Assembly: GCF_000003815.2 (NCBI RefSeq)
Contig: NC_049982.1
Span: forward strand, 30,406,401-30,470,400
Reading direction: 5' to 3'
Length of the DNA: 64,000 nucleotides
Origin: Branchiostoma floridae
Lineage: Eukaryota > Chordata > Leptocardii > Amphioxiformes > Branchiostomatidae
Position numbers and translations under genes: made by a program. Each line of letters opens with the position of its first letter. Positions within the stretch are counted from its first letter, which is position 1. Below the pieces are notes generated by a model. It had not been told where the DNA came from. It saw only the letters and a program-made list of their open reading frames with translations, and ran no database searches. This document shows positions 10,816 to 23,185 of this stretch, in pieces.

Positions 10816-11585
10816 TAACGCTAGTTCACCTTTATCCGCGGGGTAACCTATATCCGTTTATTTTCAAGACGGGGTATTTAGGCACATTAAACCGACGGAT
10901 AGGGACCGCGTGGCGCAGTGGCGGCATTTGCGGCTCGAGACCGAGAGGTTGCGGGTTCGAATCCAGCTGCTGTGTCACCGATCTTGTGCCCTTGGGAAAG
11001 GCACTTTACACGACTTTCCTCCCTTAACTCAGGTGTAAATGAGTATCTAGTAGCCTTGTGGCCTTGTGTGGCTTGGTGGAGCTAGTATGTGGCCGAGACA
11101 TGCCTTAGGGGCATGTTCGGGCATGACGCACCCGCCATGACACGCGTACGCGTACGAGTCAGGGGTAGGAGGAACCCCTTACATCCTTGGTTGGAAGACC
11201 TCTTAGGAGTCGGATACTCCGAACAACAAAGCTGCATCTGCTGGAGCCGCCTCACGCGTTGCATACAGTTGTGCCCCTGTGAGACTTAGTGCTCCAGTAG
11301 ACGAGAGGGTGGAGAAGGAATTGCACACCCCTCCTTCACCATAAAAAGTCATGTGCAGGTCAGGCAAACAGGCAAATAGCCTGTCTGCCTCCTCATCTGT
11401 CCAACCGACAGGAGAAACCAAAAAAACAAAACAAAAACCGACGGATGGTAGATTTAGACTGCAATATACTGAAAATAGTGCGATACGTACTGAAACCAAC
11501 GTTCGTCGACGTGATGTCCCCAAACACCCTGTTTTTAAGAGCAACGGATATAGGTTACCCAATGGATAAAGGTGAACTAGCGTTA
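10816..11585. mobile_element. TIR element family T1, copy a (interrupted by a SINE)
   Basis: The ends TAACGCTAGTTCACCTTTAT and its complement match exactly for about 22 bp. TA lies at both ends, compatible with a TA target site. The interior theme (TATCCGTT, then CTGCAATAT, then AACGGATATAGG) recurs at 24825, 34129 and 52724. Noncoding. Confidence 0.8.
10901..11434 (+). mobile_element. Full-length tRNA-derived SINE nested in T1
   Basis: A box TGGCGCAGTGG and B box GGTTCGAATCC are consensus. The body carries CCCTTGGGAAAGGCAC. The 3' end is A-rich. A 12-bp target duplication AAACCGACGGAT flanks it (10889-10900 and 11435-11446). This is retrotransposition by a LINE partner, not a functional tRNA. 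Confidence 0.9.
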
Positions 11586-11689
11586 CACGTGGTCAAGCTA
11601 CACAATTTAACCTATGAGAAACAAAAGTGTATTTTCGCATACATGCATGTATGTATCTAATAAACCTTATGAAACATACCTTATTTGGT

Positions 11690-12237
11690 GGAACGAATGG
11701 AGTACAGCAGACACTCTCCGGTGTGGCTGTTTGGAGTGCCTATCAGTTTGTCTTAATTTGTCTGGGCTGAAAAAGAAATGACGTCATTGAGAATGTATGT
11801 AGGCTGCCTTCCTTTCTTGTAACCTAAATAATATAGACGATGAGTGTCACTTAAATGTTGACTGTACTCTATACAACAACGAGAGAAATGTCTTCTTCGG
11901 TTATATGCAACTGTGGTATTCGGTGGGCGTAGTCTTCAACAAAGAATAGCGTAGCATTTTTCTTTGGCCATTTCTGTACTGTCACTTTTGTGTGTATGAC
12001 AAGCACAAGTGCACTTGCTTAGTCATAATTATGTAAAATGTACCTTATCTGAGATGGAAGGATGCCCACTATCAGATAGAACAGACAGATCACAACAATA
12101 CGCTCTCGGATGCGACGTTTCGGTGTGGCCTTGCTTTCTTCACTTATTAGTCTGGGCTGAGAGGAAAATATGGGGTCATTGAGATTACTCCTCTGACTCC
12201 TCCTCTTGTTGAATAACAGCATGGATCTACGGGGCAA
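11690..12237 (-). other. Possible minus-strand exon with a membrane segment, duplicated and decayed
   Basis: On the minus strand an ATG near 12222 opens a frame rich in Arg/Lys, then RERIVVICLFYLIVGILPSQ (one hydrophobic segment), then a possible donor AAG-GTACAT near 12042. A related segment at about 11690-11830 shares the stretch encoding LND(P/V)I and the following CAGCCCAGAC but has a stop soon after. Both have a pyrimidine-rich run ending CAG before CCCAGAC, like a splice acceptor. I do not recognise the product. It could be an upstream exon of a minus-strand gene or repeat-derived. Confidence 0.25.
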
Positions 12238-12829
12238 TGACCCCTATTGACGCAGCCGCAGAAGTGCCAATTCGAGTCCATACAATATTTTAGCCTATTC
12301 TAGACTTGTAGCAGGAAAATTCCATATTGGTGAGACAATGTAAGGTGCAGACGTTCAGATTTAGCCAAAAAAAAACAACAACAATGTTTTGGTCCATTTT
12401 TTTTAGGCCTGCACTGACCCCTGATTTGAAGTGATGAGCGTAGACTGCATGTCCGACAGATATTTGTATTTTATTGTTTTATTTTCATTATGAATTTCTA
12501 CGTTTAGGCAGAGGGGGTGGGACTAAAAGAATTGACCTGCAATTCCCCCACAAACCGAATGCTAAGAATTTGCTTTATGACCCTGTATACATGTAAGAAA
12601 GAGCCAATCGCATTTAGCCTTTCATCATTATGTAGGGTAGATTAGCTTGATATAGACTTGTTGTTGCTATGCGGCAGAAGACCTTGTACAATTGTTGTGC
12701 AATTAAATTTTACGTCATCAGCCAAACAACCTCGCCAACGACTACGCAGTTATTTAGAGAGATATTCGCAACATTAGAAGAGGGACGGTTTGGAAATTGA
12801 CAGCCAGTGCAAGGTAGGATTTCTTTTGG

Positions 12830-12990
12830 TAATGGCAAACGTTTTTTGAGTAACGCTATTTTACCTTTATTTGTTTGGTAACTTATAATCACTGTCTTGA
12901 AAATCAGGTTGATATCAAATTGCAATATGATCAAATTTTTGCAGTTTGAAACTACCGTCCATTGACTTACTGTCCCTAAATAACTTGTCC
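12830..12990. repeat. Decayed T1 element fragment
   Basis: TAACGCTATTTTACCTTTAT and a downstream TTGCAGTTTGAAACTACCGTCC resemble T1 interior sequence; the right end is missing. Confidence 0.35.
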
Positions 12991-13154
12991 CTCACCTGTC
13001 CCTTAGTAGGGCCACTATTCCACCCACATGACTTTTGGGACTATAGATTATAGAATCTGGCAAAATATTAAATTGGTTATAAATTGACCAGGAAAGTCAA
13101 TGTCAATCTGCAGCAAGGGTAATATTTCTTTCATTGTGTTTCTCTGTGTATGCA

Positions 13155-13156
<2 letters not shown>

Positions 13157-13215
<59 letters not shown>

Positions 13216-13350
13216 CTCCGTGTATGTGTGTGTTTGTGTGTGTGTGTCCTTGTGCGTGTGTGTATGTTTGTGTGTTTCTCCATGTATGTGTGTGTATATG
13301 TGTGTGTGTGTGTCACATGTGTGTGTGTGTTTCTGTGAGTGTGTGCGTTC
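13157..13350. repeat. (TG)n microsatellite with degenerate continuation
   Basis: An uninterrupted TG run of about 55 bp is followed by TG-rich variants; the open frames across it are artefacts. Confidence 0.95.
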
Positions 13351-13662
13351 GTGAATTTTTGTATGAAGTTATTTTTGTATATGATTCTCTTCTAGTTCGT
13401 GCAAGTCACAATTCAAAGAGGTTTCAGAAGAGTCATACTAGCGTGCCAACAACAGAATATTAAAACACGCAGCGTAACCCTTACTGAATACAATAATTAA
13501 TGTATTGACGTCACATCGTCAACGTCCATCATCCCAAATTGTTCATCACCAGAAAGCTATTGAGTCAGATACTATTTTTAACCTAAATAGTTAAAGTAAT
13601 TAGCCTTTATGGGGCCGTAGGGTCAGTTATCTAATCTAAGCAGATCTTGCGGTTGCATAAAG

Positions 13663-14058
13663 CTAAGGGCACAACCCGCCGTACGTACAAATACGTGCTG
13701 TGTACGTGCCAAAACGTGGGCAATCTTTTGGGATCCGTAAGTGGTAAGTACCGCCTCCGAACTCGTAGGGAATCCGACGGATTTTGGAGCACGCAGATAT
13801 GTTGTAGAACCTTTACGTGCAGGTTAAACTTTGTGTGCCATCGGGCTGCGACGCGCCTGCCCTGTACAGCCTGAACGTTTTTAGAAATACGTGGCGGACG
13901 TGGCCTCCCAAAACAACGTTGGGACAAATTGCACGTGCGGCGGGTTGTGCCCTTAGATTAAAATGCACGTAAGGCGGGTTGTGCCCTTAGATTAAAATGC
14001 ACGTAAGGCGGGTTGTGCCCTTAGATTAAAATGCACGTAAGGCGGGTTGTGCCCTTAG
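13663..14058. mobile_element. TIR element with its right terminus amplified in tandem
   Basis: The left end CTAAGGGCACAACCCGCC at 13663 pairs with GGCGGGTTGTGCCCTTAG ending at 13956. That right end then repeats at a 34-bp period, ending at 13990, 14024 and 14058. The interior is rich in ACGTG motifs and has no gene. Confidence 0.75.
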
Positions 14059-14314
14059 ATCAAGATAGTATCATAAGCTCGGGGAGGAGTTTAGCCGGCA
14101 GAGAAGTTTCATTAGCCATGCACCAGATACTATCTTACTATCGCATGATCTGTTTGGAGATAAGTTGCTATCTACTGTGTCTAGATCTTGGACACGGTAT
14201 TGGGAGGCAAATAAAGCCCATCTCTTTGCCCTCATCGCCTTTTATCTCCACAACTGAAGTCAGGAACCCATTGTACCTGCGTAGATTTTCACAAACAAAA
14301 ATGTCTAATCATTA

Positions 14315-14395
14315 AACGCCATGAATTGAACCCGGGACCTCTTGATCTTGTGTCCGCTAGCCTAACCTCGTGGCCATTCGACGCTAAGTTCGAAC
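14315..14395 (-). repeat. tRNA-derived SINE head fragment, reverse orientation
   Basis: Reverse complement shows a B-box-like GGTCCCGGGTTCAATTC and an A-box-like TGGCCACGAGGTTAGGC; too degenerate for a functional tRNA. Confidence 0.4.
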
Positions 14396-14483
14396 AAGAA
14401 CTCTGCGTATAACGTTGACGTTTTATTTTGCTCCAATATAGCTCACAGCTGGAAAGAAGCACATGCCATAAAACGCTGTCGCA

Positions 14484-16370
14484 ATGGGAAAGATAACGGT
14501 TGATACTGGTGGGAAGGAGACGTCTACGGAGGATACTCCTACTCCGGCTTCCTGCTCCGCGGTGTCACTCTCCATCGAGCCAGCTGCTGTTCAGACCAGC
14601 GTCGCGGTGCCAGAGCCGATACCTAGGACTACAGCGGTAAGTATCTGTTGTGTCAGGGACATATTTTAGGGTTTTCTGGCTAGCTCAGTACAGGAGGTTT
14701 TGTTTTCTGTGGGTCTGTTGCTTTTTTTCTGCATGCTGGTCACGTCGGTAAATTGTGTTATACGAAGCCTCCCTCTATAGGGGTCTTAAAAAAAGGGACA
14801 ATCAAAGGTTCTAGAAAGACCTAGGCGCCAGAATTGGTTATCTCATTTCCTCTCTTCAATGTCTTGCTACATGTACATGCATGCCCATGACTTATGATAG
14901 CCATTGTAAAATGAATTAAACAAAACAAAACAAATCAGAGAGAAATTTATAATAATAAAGAAAGCAATAAATTCATAAAAAATGAAAATACATTTCACAG
15001 ACATCTTTGATTTTTGGTGTGTCAGAAGTGTGATTTTACTTTGATGTCTTATATGTCTAGGCCCGCAGCAAGGGAGGCTGTACCACCGCCGGTATAGGGA
15101 CATTCTGCGTGTGCATGGCGCTCGTGTTGTTGGCCTTCGTTTGTGTGATGCTGTGGAGCCGGCAAATGACTGGCAAAACTCTGGAATGTGAGCAAAGTAG
15201 GAACAAAGGGATCAAGGTAAGTTATCAAAGAAGAGAGTAAAGACTTGCGGTCTTGAAATGTAGGTAAATGTGTTTTTAAGTGATTGTTTTTGCATGGTTA
15301 ACAATGTATAATTGCACTGAAAAATTCCTTTGGTGATCTCTTCCCTGTACTCGAAAAGGGTATACCTAGTATAGACTTGACTGCACGTATCTTGGTCTAG
15401 AGCATGGATAGATACCAGGAGAGTAAAATGTATGCCTTTAGGTAGCAGAACACAGTATTTATTCGCGACCCCAGGGGTCTATGACGCTGGTCTACGTAGA
15501 TAACGCAGTACGGATATAAATGTTGAATGCTGGGTAGAAAACCTAATTTGCAATTTTGAGAGACAGCCAGATATAACCTATGCTGCGTCGTCAAAGGAGG
15601 TGTCGACTTTGAGTACGTATGATTTGGATTGTCAATGTTTTCTATTTCGTGTATAAATGCGCTCCTTTGCGCAACTGCTTTTCTATTGTGAGCCGGCTGC
15701 AGTTATTTGACCTCAGCAGAGCGGCGTTACAAAGTGGGCACCAGAAAGCGATACGCCGAAAGGATTGAAAAAAAATCTTAATAACAAAAACAGTTTTTTT
15801 TTTGGTATTACAAAAGTGCATCATACTACATTTGTAATGCGTCAAAGTCAGTCACCCTGTGTCCCTTGCGTCAAGCTTGCGTCCCTCCGGCGTTCGAAAG
15901 ATATCGAATTTCAGGGATAAAGAACGAATTTTCTTACTTACCTTTTGTGTATTTTGTCGTCTTCTAAGTCATACTTTAACGTATTACACAATATCTACAT
16001 TATAAAAAATCGGAGAAAATAACAAAATATTGACGCAATGAACGAACCCCGCAGTGACGCAAGCTTGACGCAAGTGCAGTGAGATACCACCTTTAACTAG
16101 AAATCCCCATAAGACGGAAACTGTGTTCTGCTACCTTTATTTAATACTCTATTGTGACATTGAAAAGAATGGTCCAATGGAATCGAATAGTTTTGAAACA
16201 ACATTGTTACATTCCTTGCTTATGATATCCTATAAAATTTATAATTTTAGGATAACGATTGCGACAAGATACTTGATGACGTCATGGGAGAGATGGGTGG
16301 AAGGACAACAGAGGAGGATGACAGCGACAACATTGAAGATAACAAATTTGATCGCGAGAGACAGAAATGA
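14484..16370 (+). CDS. Novel single-pass membrane protein, family copy 2 (three exons, 142 aa)
   Basis: Exons: 14484-14636, 15061-15216, 16251-16370; introns phase 0 with GTAAGT donors. The coding exon has an acceptor at 14441 (TTTTGCTCCAATATAG) and a 42-nt leader. Exon 1 encodes MGKITVDTGGKETSTEDTPT and a Pro/Ser/Thr-rich stretch ending VAVPEPIPRTTA, parallel to copy 1 (IVVPEAEPGHPP). Exon 2 encodes a short basic patch (ARSKGGC) and then a hydrophobic segment with extra Cys (about residues 61-81). The CxxxC patch of the other copies is not kept here. Exon 3 starts DNDCDKILDD and stays acidic to the stop. This is the most diverged copy. The role is unknown, but the preserved frame and splice sites argue against a pseudogene. 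Confidence 0.72.
15865..16075. repeat. TIR element (MITE) in intron 2 of copy 2
   Basis: Arms TTGCGTCAAGCTTGCGTC and GACGCAAGCTTGACGCAA are perfect complements; about 210 bp, noncoding. Confidence 0.8.
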
Positions 16371-17374
16371 GGAATTTTAAGGCCCAGTATGATCCAGTAT
16401 GTGACAATTGGGCCCCAAAAATTTGACGATATTCGCAAGAGCAAAACATTAATAGGAAGGAGATATGTAAAGCATTTTTATTGAGCAGGCTTTAAACTTC
16501 GTGGGTTTAAACTTCATTTCTCTAGACTCTAAGGGCCCGGTCGCATTATATTCTACGAACGTCGTAAGAACGCTGTACGATCTCAATCTGAGAGCATACT
16601 TGAATAGACGTACACGTGTTGTTAAAAATCAGCTGGCCTGTTTGTATCTCAAAGCAGGGTTGTAGCCAGCACCTGTCCGTCACTCCTTTGAAGGAATTTT
16701 GCAGCTGGGGACTGAAAAAGTTTTGCCCATTCCGTCCCCTGGGACAGACAAAAATTGATATGTAAAGACATAAAAAAATGAAACCCATGTGTTCTTCTTC
16801 ACCAAAACAGATGCCATTGAACAGCTTAGTCTACAAGCAAAATTTGCACCTCAAAATGCAGGAAATAGTGTTTCAGAGGGTCTTGATTTAAACATTTTCT
16901 GGGACCCAGACCCCCTAGAAATGACGCGCAACGTCACGCCATGTCTTCGGTGCTCGATAGGATTCCCATTCAAAATCAAGGGGACTGAAAATAATTTCAG
17001 GCTGGCTACAACCATGTCTCAAAGTCTGTCTTAGATCCTTGTCGGAGGTAACCCTGTCGGAGGTTAGTTCTACCACAATCTGCTTGAAAATGATACATGA
17101 ATTAAAGTCGTACGATAAACGACGATAAAATTATTCGCGACCTATAAGTCGCAAACTGAGCGCATCAAGTAAAACAAGGTTTGAAAGGAATACCGTATGG
17201 GTAATCACTGCCATGGTTTATACTAAGACGGCCCGATACAGTTTGTTAAATGAGTACTATGATGAGTTTCCAATATTACATTGCAAGCCGTATGTGCAAT
17301 ACATATCAAAAAAGAAAATTTCTCTGTTGTGTCGTTTTTAAATCAAATAGGTTCTACAAGCAATGTCTCTAAGG

Positions 17375-17807
17375 TAGGGCTGGGTACCGGTACAGAAAAT
17401 TCAGGTCCAGGTCCAGTTCAGGTCCAGAGGATCAGGTCCAGGTCCGGACCTGAACCTGGACCTGATTCAGTATGACTCATACCAATGGTCCATTTCACTA
17501 CAAAGAAATCTGTTTGGTGGAGTATTAGACATAACACTGGCGTTTTAAAATACTACAACGCTAACTGCACCTGTACGATTGACTGTAAACATTGGTAGAA
17601 ATTACTATAAACTCTACCCTACTTCACTCTTGTCATTTTCTTCTAACTGCAAGCGCCAAAACGTATGATGCCTTATAAAATAATATGTTAATTTTCTAAT
17701 CGGTCCAACATCCGGTCCACCTAATTTTTTCAGGTCCGGTTTTTCTGGACCGGTCCAATAAGAAAAACCTGTTTTGTACCGGTACGCTGTACCGATACCC
17801 AGCCCTA
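17375..17807. mobile_element. hAT-type miniature element H1, copy 1
   Basis: Begins TAGGGCTGGGTACCGGTAC and ends with its near-complement. An exact 8-bp target duplication CTCTAAGG flanks it (17367-17374 and 17808-17815), the size typical of hAT elements. The interior has a GGTCCAGGTCC/GGACCTGAACCTGGACC palindrome. The same element is at 55700. Confidence 0.9.
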
Positions 17808-18486
17808 CTCTAAGGCAAAGCATGTAATAATAGAATTATTTTCAAATCTGCCCACTCCTAAAATACCCCCTCTCCTAAAATACCCCCTCTGATTCTTTAC
17901 AAACTGCTAGCTCAAAACATATAACAACGAGAATTAAGAGTTGATTTATAACACCAAGCCTTTTAATGCCGTGCTTTCTACCGGATAAAAAGCTTAATGT
18001 GATTACCCTGTGTCGTGCATTGAGACAGGTGTAAACAGTGCCTCCATAGACGAGCGATATGGCGTGCCGAAATCCATCAATCAGAAATTAAACCCTTTTA
18101 AGGACCCAGTTAGCTAAGAAGAGGCCAGTTTCTGTCAGCATTTCTAGCCGGGCTCTCGGGGTATCGCCACCCAGGGATATAGAATAATACCAACCCGCGA
18201 AAGAATCGTTTGGCGTGCGGTATTGAACTGGACGGGCGGGCAAAGCTATCAGCACCGTAGATATTAAGCGGCGAGCTCACGGTGGTATGGTTACTAGGCT
18301 ACAAAATGGAGTATAGCAATAAGGATAGAGATTGTTCAAGTGTTCTAGTGGATGGGGAAAGATTTCTTTGATTTCTCAATAATGCCAAAGATTCCTTTTA
18401 CTCCTTGGTCCGGAGTTTTTTTAGGATTTAACTTGAAAAATCACAAGTTAGCTGTGGTCGTAGTTTTATACTGTCTTGTAACGGAA

Positions 18487-19987
18487 GGTGCTGTAACTTC
18501 GGACGTAAATTAACGAGTTCGACATCGAATTGTATCAGTGTCAGTTGTCTAAAAACTGTTGCGTTTTGACTAATGATAAACGAGAGTGGTGGTGTTTGGG
18601 AATTTTCCGTTCAGGAGTTTACTTTACATCATCTGTGCACGATTTACACCATGAATCTCGGCCGGTAAAACAGAAAATTGTTGTTGTAAATATTGCGTTC
18701 CACATTGTTCCATTCTAAATAGGGTACCCTAACTTCGGATTACAAATACCTCTGTTTCTCTTTGACTCATTGGAACAATTTTAAGAAAACAGAAAGAAGA
18801 ATTTTGTGTCAACTAACTTCAGCTTCCCTCTGGTTCGTATTTTTGGACCGTGCGTAAATTTCCGCCAATGCAAGGCCCGCTGTAACTTAGCGATTGTTTA
18901 CGCCGCTTGTTGCATTCCAAGTCACTTCAACGCTGACGATCTGTTGCTTCGTTTGGCGATGAGACTAAATACTTCATTTCACACCCATGGCTCTTGAGTA
19001 TGAGCGCACAAAATGCCACAAATTTGTTACAAGAATGCCGAAAGTGTCGGCAGGCATGTTAACACCGGAAACAGATATGCTGACCCCTGCACGGCACCGC
19101 ATGTGATCTCAAAGTATGCGGCAAATCCCTCCATCAGTTCAGTGCAAAGTCATTGATATATTTGAACCAAATCCTCGATTTTTTGGGGGACCGCTAGCTG
19201 TGTTTTACTTGGTTTATTTTTGGGCAAGCAATGAGAAATTCACTTTCAATTATGTTCGTGTTATGATGCACTCAGCGATTTGCATATTGTCAGATGGGCG
19301 GGCCGCGCGCTGACTTCAAAGCCTGTCGCGAACTTTATGTGAGTCTAAGTTTTCATGCAGACATGAGTTTGCTACATCAATGATCCAGTCGCGTCGTGTT
19401 TCGTCAGCCGGTCACTGAGATTTTTCAAACTCAAGTTTATACGACGTGTATAAGCTAGATTAAATGCAATTTTACCGATTTGCGAGCCCTACTTGACTTA
19501 TGTACCGCGCGACCAGAGGTGCCTGCACTGTTGTAGGTACATTTCGAACAGCGGTCAACAGATATGACCGTGACGTAACTTGGGGAGGGCGTTCGACGCC
19601 ACGATTACTTCGTAATTTCAGGTCAGTTTGATTGCCAGATAAACTCCCCAGTACCCAAGTTATTGGTGTTTTGTATAGCTGTATGCCTCATGTCTAAAAC
19701 AACTAAATTTGCAAGGTGATTGTTGAGTAAGTAAAATGTAAGAGGCGCCACTACACAGTGACCTTGTTTCGAACGTAGCCATTTTAAATGCTCAAATTCC
19801 TTGGTTACGCAAAAATCGATTATTGTAAACAAAACCGTGTTTCATCCAGACGACAGCTGTGTGCATTAACTTGGGTTCTTCGCGATTTTATTCAGCACTA
19901 TTGATGAATACAAACATGCCTCATTTCTGCATAAAGGGACAATCAAAAATTAATCCGAAGTTACAGCACATCCGAAGTTACAGCACC
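18487..19987. mobile_element. Non-autonomous TIR element, about 1.5 kb
   Basis: GGTGCTGTAACTTCGGA at 18487 has its complement at 19971-19987, and the right terminus is doubled (another copy at 19954-19969). The interior has no recognisable transposase. An internal relic of the terminus lies near 18728. Confidence 0.65.
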
Positions 19988-21295
19988 CCCCGTTAACGTT
20001 ATATTCGTGTTTCTGCAATAACGGATATCATATCATAAAGCTTATTGTTATTCTAATAAAGTAAGAGTTCTGACACGATTGGCCTATATTTTAGTCAGAA
20101 AGTACAGAAAATTGAGCAAAATCCTCGAATATTTTGGTAAGCGAGGCAACATGAAGAAATTCAAGCAAGTTATGACAACAAAAGTCGACTTGTGACATGC
20201 AACATTAGATCAACGGCGGCCATCTTGGATTCGGCACTACCTGGCACCGTATTAGCCTCAACCGCAGACTTTTTCGCAGGGCACTTTTTAGTATAGAGTG
20301 CAATTTCCTGTTTGTGTACCAGTTTTAATTGTACCAGGTTATTTGCAGACTTTGGATACTTCGTGCAATCAGAACTGATGTATAATCGGGGAAACGACAC
20401 GTACTTTAAAAGTCATAAAATGCCCAGCAATAAGCCTGCTAAATAGGCTACACAGGCGAACCTTGCATAAACAGGTGTTATGTTACAATGTCTCGGCGAG
20501 ACACTGGGAAACCTACACACGTCACTGGTAAAAACAAAAGGAAGGAAGGATTACATTACATTGACTCCCAGGCAGGTGCGCAACAGATTTCTCGAGGACG
20601 ACTGCTGGGTTAAACGTCGTCTGATAAACGTCGCTAAGAGGATTTTTACAGGTGAGTTAAGCAAAAATCACTCCTTTTGTCGTGTTGAGCATCTTGGTGT
20701 AATGCTTGATCTATTCTGACAGGAAAGGTCCGAATGTTTTGAGTGGCTGGGTAGCTAGTCTGCCAAGTAGTCACACAAGGAAACGAGGAAATGGTAAAAA
20801 AAGATGGCGCAAACAGGGCACAGCTAGTATAGTTACCGTGTTGCAACGCTGACATATATGTTGTCATGTACGCGTAAATCTATCATATGATCTAAGGTAC
20901 TAAGTACTTCACTTTGGGTAACTTTCTTAAACAAGACAGGACCAGGCAGTCAGAGTTTAGAGTGCAGTAGTGAGAAGGAAATGGGCTATGAAATTCAATA
21001 CAAACAAAAAAGCCGAACAAGATATATGTTGTCATGTGCACGTAGAGCAAGTATATGATAGGGATTTTTGCGTTTGCTTTAAAGCAGAGACAGTGACAAT
21101 GTGTCACTGCAGTCAAATTAGTAACTTATTTTGATAGTGCCACATACAAAGAATAGGCAGAATACAAAACTAGTCCCATAGCCTTTTTGAGACCGTAGCT
21201 TGTGGGTTCTTTTCCACCATGTCTCAGGAACGGTACTGGTAGGCCTAGCCCAACCATCTCCTTCCACCGCCTTTTACCTTCCCAACCGAAGTCAG
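19988..21295. other. Spacer without a convincing gene
   Basis: Short frames only. A 20480-20650 frame ends at a GTGAGT donor-like site, but no partner exon was found. Confidence 0.3.
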
Positions 21296-21296
21296 G

Positions 21297-21420
21297 TACC
21301 CTTTTTTTACACCTGACTGGAGTGAAGAAAGCCTTTACAAAAAGCACAAGTTAGGTATTAGTAGCGGATTTGAACTCAGGCCGGTATGGGCCCAAAACCC
21401 TGCAATTACGACGCACGATT
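21297..21420 (-). repeat. SINE fragment, reverse orientation
   Basis: Reverse complement gives a B-box-like GCCTGAGTTCAAATCC followed by the SINE body (GGC/TTT..TCACTCCAGTCAGGTGTAAA). Confidence 0.45.
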
Positions 21421-21879
21421 CTACAATATAATTTGACAGTACTTCTGTTCGGGTAACTTTTGTATAACTATGTATACCTTCTAAACATGAAAATACCGAA
21501 CAACCAGATTTTGTAGAAGAGTAGACAAAAGAAAATAAGAAGCATGTATACCTTCCAGACCAAACAGTATAGGGCCAAGTCTTTGTTTATCCTGTCGGAG
21601 CTTTAGTGAACGAAATGTTATAATACAGTAGAGATTTCTTACATTGAATTGTAAGGTACTGTTCAGGTAGAGCAGTGTATATATATATAGTGCAATGGGA
21701 GACTGAAATGGTATTCGGAACGCTTCGAATTCATGCAAACTTGAAACGTTTTAGCTCCAAAAATGTTGTTACAAAACTTATAGGTTAAAGATAGCAGAGA
21801 TTTCGTAGAATAAAGCATAGGCTGCAACTAGTGTCATCCGGGACTCTTCGACTCCATGTCACTATTGATGCAAATTCAT

Positions 21880-22080
21880 TTTTGCCGGGGCGCCGAAGGC
21901 GCCCGGCTTTGTCCCCGGTTTAATGGTTCGTCCTTGGATGGGTCTGCTATGGTCGCAAAATGTACCGTGCGTTTTTACGACAATTCTCAGCCCTTCTCAG
22001 CCCTTCAAATAAACGCAATGTACCGTGCGTTTTTACGACAATTCTCAGCCCTTCTTAGCCCTTCAAATAAACGTTGTAAG
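21880..22080. repeat. GC-rich hairpin plus a 59-bp tandem duplication
   Basis: GGCGCCGAAGGCGCC forms a perfect stem near 21889. A unit beginning GTACCGTGCGTTTTTACGAC is present twice (about 21963 and 22022). Confidence 0.7.
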
Positions 22081-22249
22081 AATACTGTTTATCCATGACC
22101 TCTACTCGTACAGAAAACATTGCAGCGCTCATTAGCAAAGTCTAGGAAAGGAAAATGTTTCTTGATTTGCAGTAAAACACTGGTCATGTAACATTTGAGG
22201 AGTTGTCGTTAAATCGCACGGTTCATTTTGCGATAGCGTTGACGGGTCC

Positions 22250-22464
22250 GGGTATTTAGCGGAATAACCCGGAATAACCCGGAATAACCCGGAATAACCT
22301 TAATAAAGGATGAAAGCTACCGAAATACAGTGTGCTTTGATAAGTTAAGATCGCAGAATGCAATATTTTGGCATAAAATAATGTATATATGGCCATGGGA
22401 ACAAGAAATATTACGGTTATTCCGGGTTATTCCGGGTCATTTCGGGTTATTCCGGTAAATACCC
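22250..22464. mobile_element. TIR element with reiterated GGAATAACCC arms
   Basis: GGGTATTTAGCGGAATAACC plus three more GGAATAACC(C) units at the left are mirrored at the right (GGTTATTCC units, ending TAAATACCC). Total about 215 bp, noncoding. Confidence 0.8.
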
Positions 22465-22601
22465 TCACGGGCGTTGACGGTGCGGAGGAGGTGAGATTTT
22501 TATCGTACAGAAATTGGTACAGTTTGTAAAGTTATCTTTCTGGAATTCGGATGTATTAAAATATAACATTACATTCTAAGGCGTAGTGTCATGTGAGTAA
22601 A

Positions 22602-22889
22602 ATGAGCACGACATTTGACGAAAGATTTTGTGGAGGGTATACAGTCAAGTTTATTGTGCAACGATTGGAACAGTTTACGTGCGGGTGGGAGGGGGGCGTG
22701 CGTCTATATATGCAGCTGCAGGAGGTCCTGCAGGACATTTTCGATCGTAAGAGTAACGTACAATTTGAAAAGATAGTGATCATGAATTCGGACACATTGA
22801 AACATATTTCCAAGGAACGGTATATAGTTTTTTTAGTAAAGCTAACTGTTAAACAATCAGCAAAGCAGTTGGCAGGATGTCACACCTGA
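22602..22889 (+). CDS. Unrecognised short open frame
   Basis: ATG 22602 opens a frame of about 95 residues with a protein-like mix (MSTTFDERFCGGYTVKFIVQ at the start). There is a possible donor near 22820. It lies between a MITE and the minisatellite that precedes the C76-like ORF, so it may be transposon-derived. No motif is recognised; a chance frame is possible. Confidence 0.2.
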   Translation: MSTTFDERFCGGYTVKFIVQRLEQFTCGWEGGVRLYMQLQEVLQDIFDRKSNVQFEKIVIMNSDTLKHISKERYIVFLVKLTVKQSAKQLAGCHT

Positions 22890-23185
22890 ACTTTTGTAGA
22901 TTTTTGCTTTTTGTTGGTACTAGTAAGATGTTATGTGATCAAGACAATATTTTCTTTCTGTTTCAGTGACGCCTTAGACTGTTCTCTGCTATATATACAA
23001 GTGACACAGTAATATACAGAAACTTACAGCTAGCAAAAGTCTGTACTCAATAAGATTTTACACAGTACACATTTATACTTCTTCTGCTGAAATCTACGCA
23101 TTACATTTTGCATCCAACCAAAGAGGTTTGAAAGAGAGTCCTTGATCCAACCAAATTAGACCTTGAGACCTATTAACAGATCATT

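Noticed and set aside
10901-10980. tRNA gene candidate
   Set aside because: A and B boxes are good, but the unit continues into a SINE body with A-rich tail and target duplication.
13100-13463. Cys/Val-rich and Thr/His-rich open frames
   Set aside because: Translation of a (TG)n microsatellite. The same applies at 34702-34988, 36539-36853, 50391-50653 and 58491-58762.
20480-20719. Possible exon with GTGAGT donor near 20650
   Set aside because: No partner exon or recognisable peptide; kept only as a spacer note.
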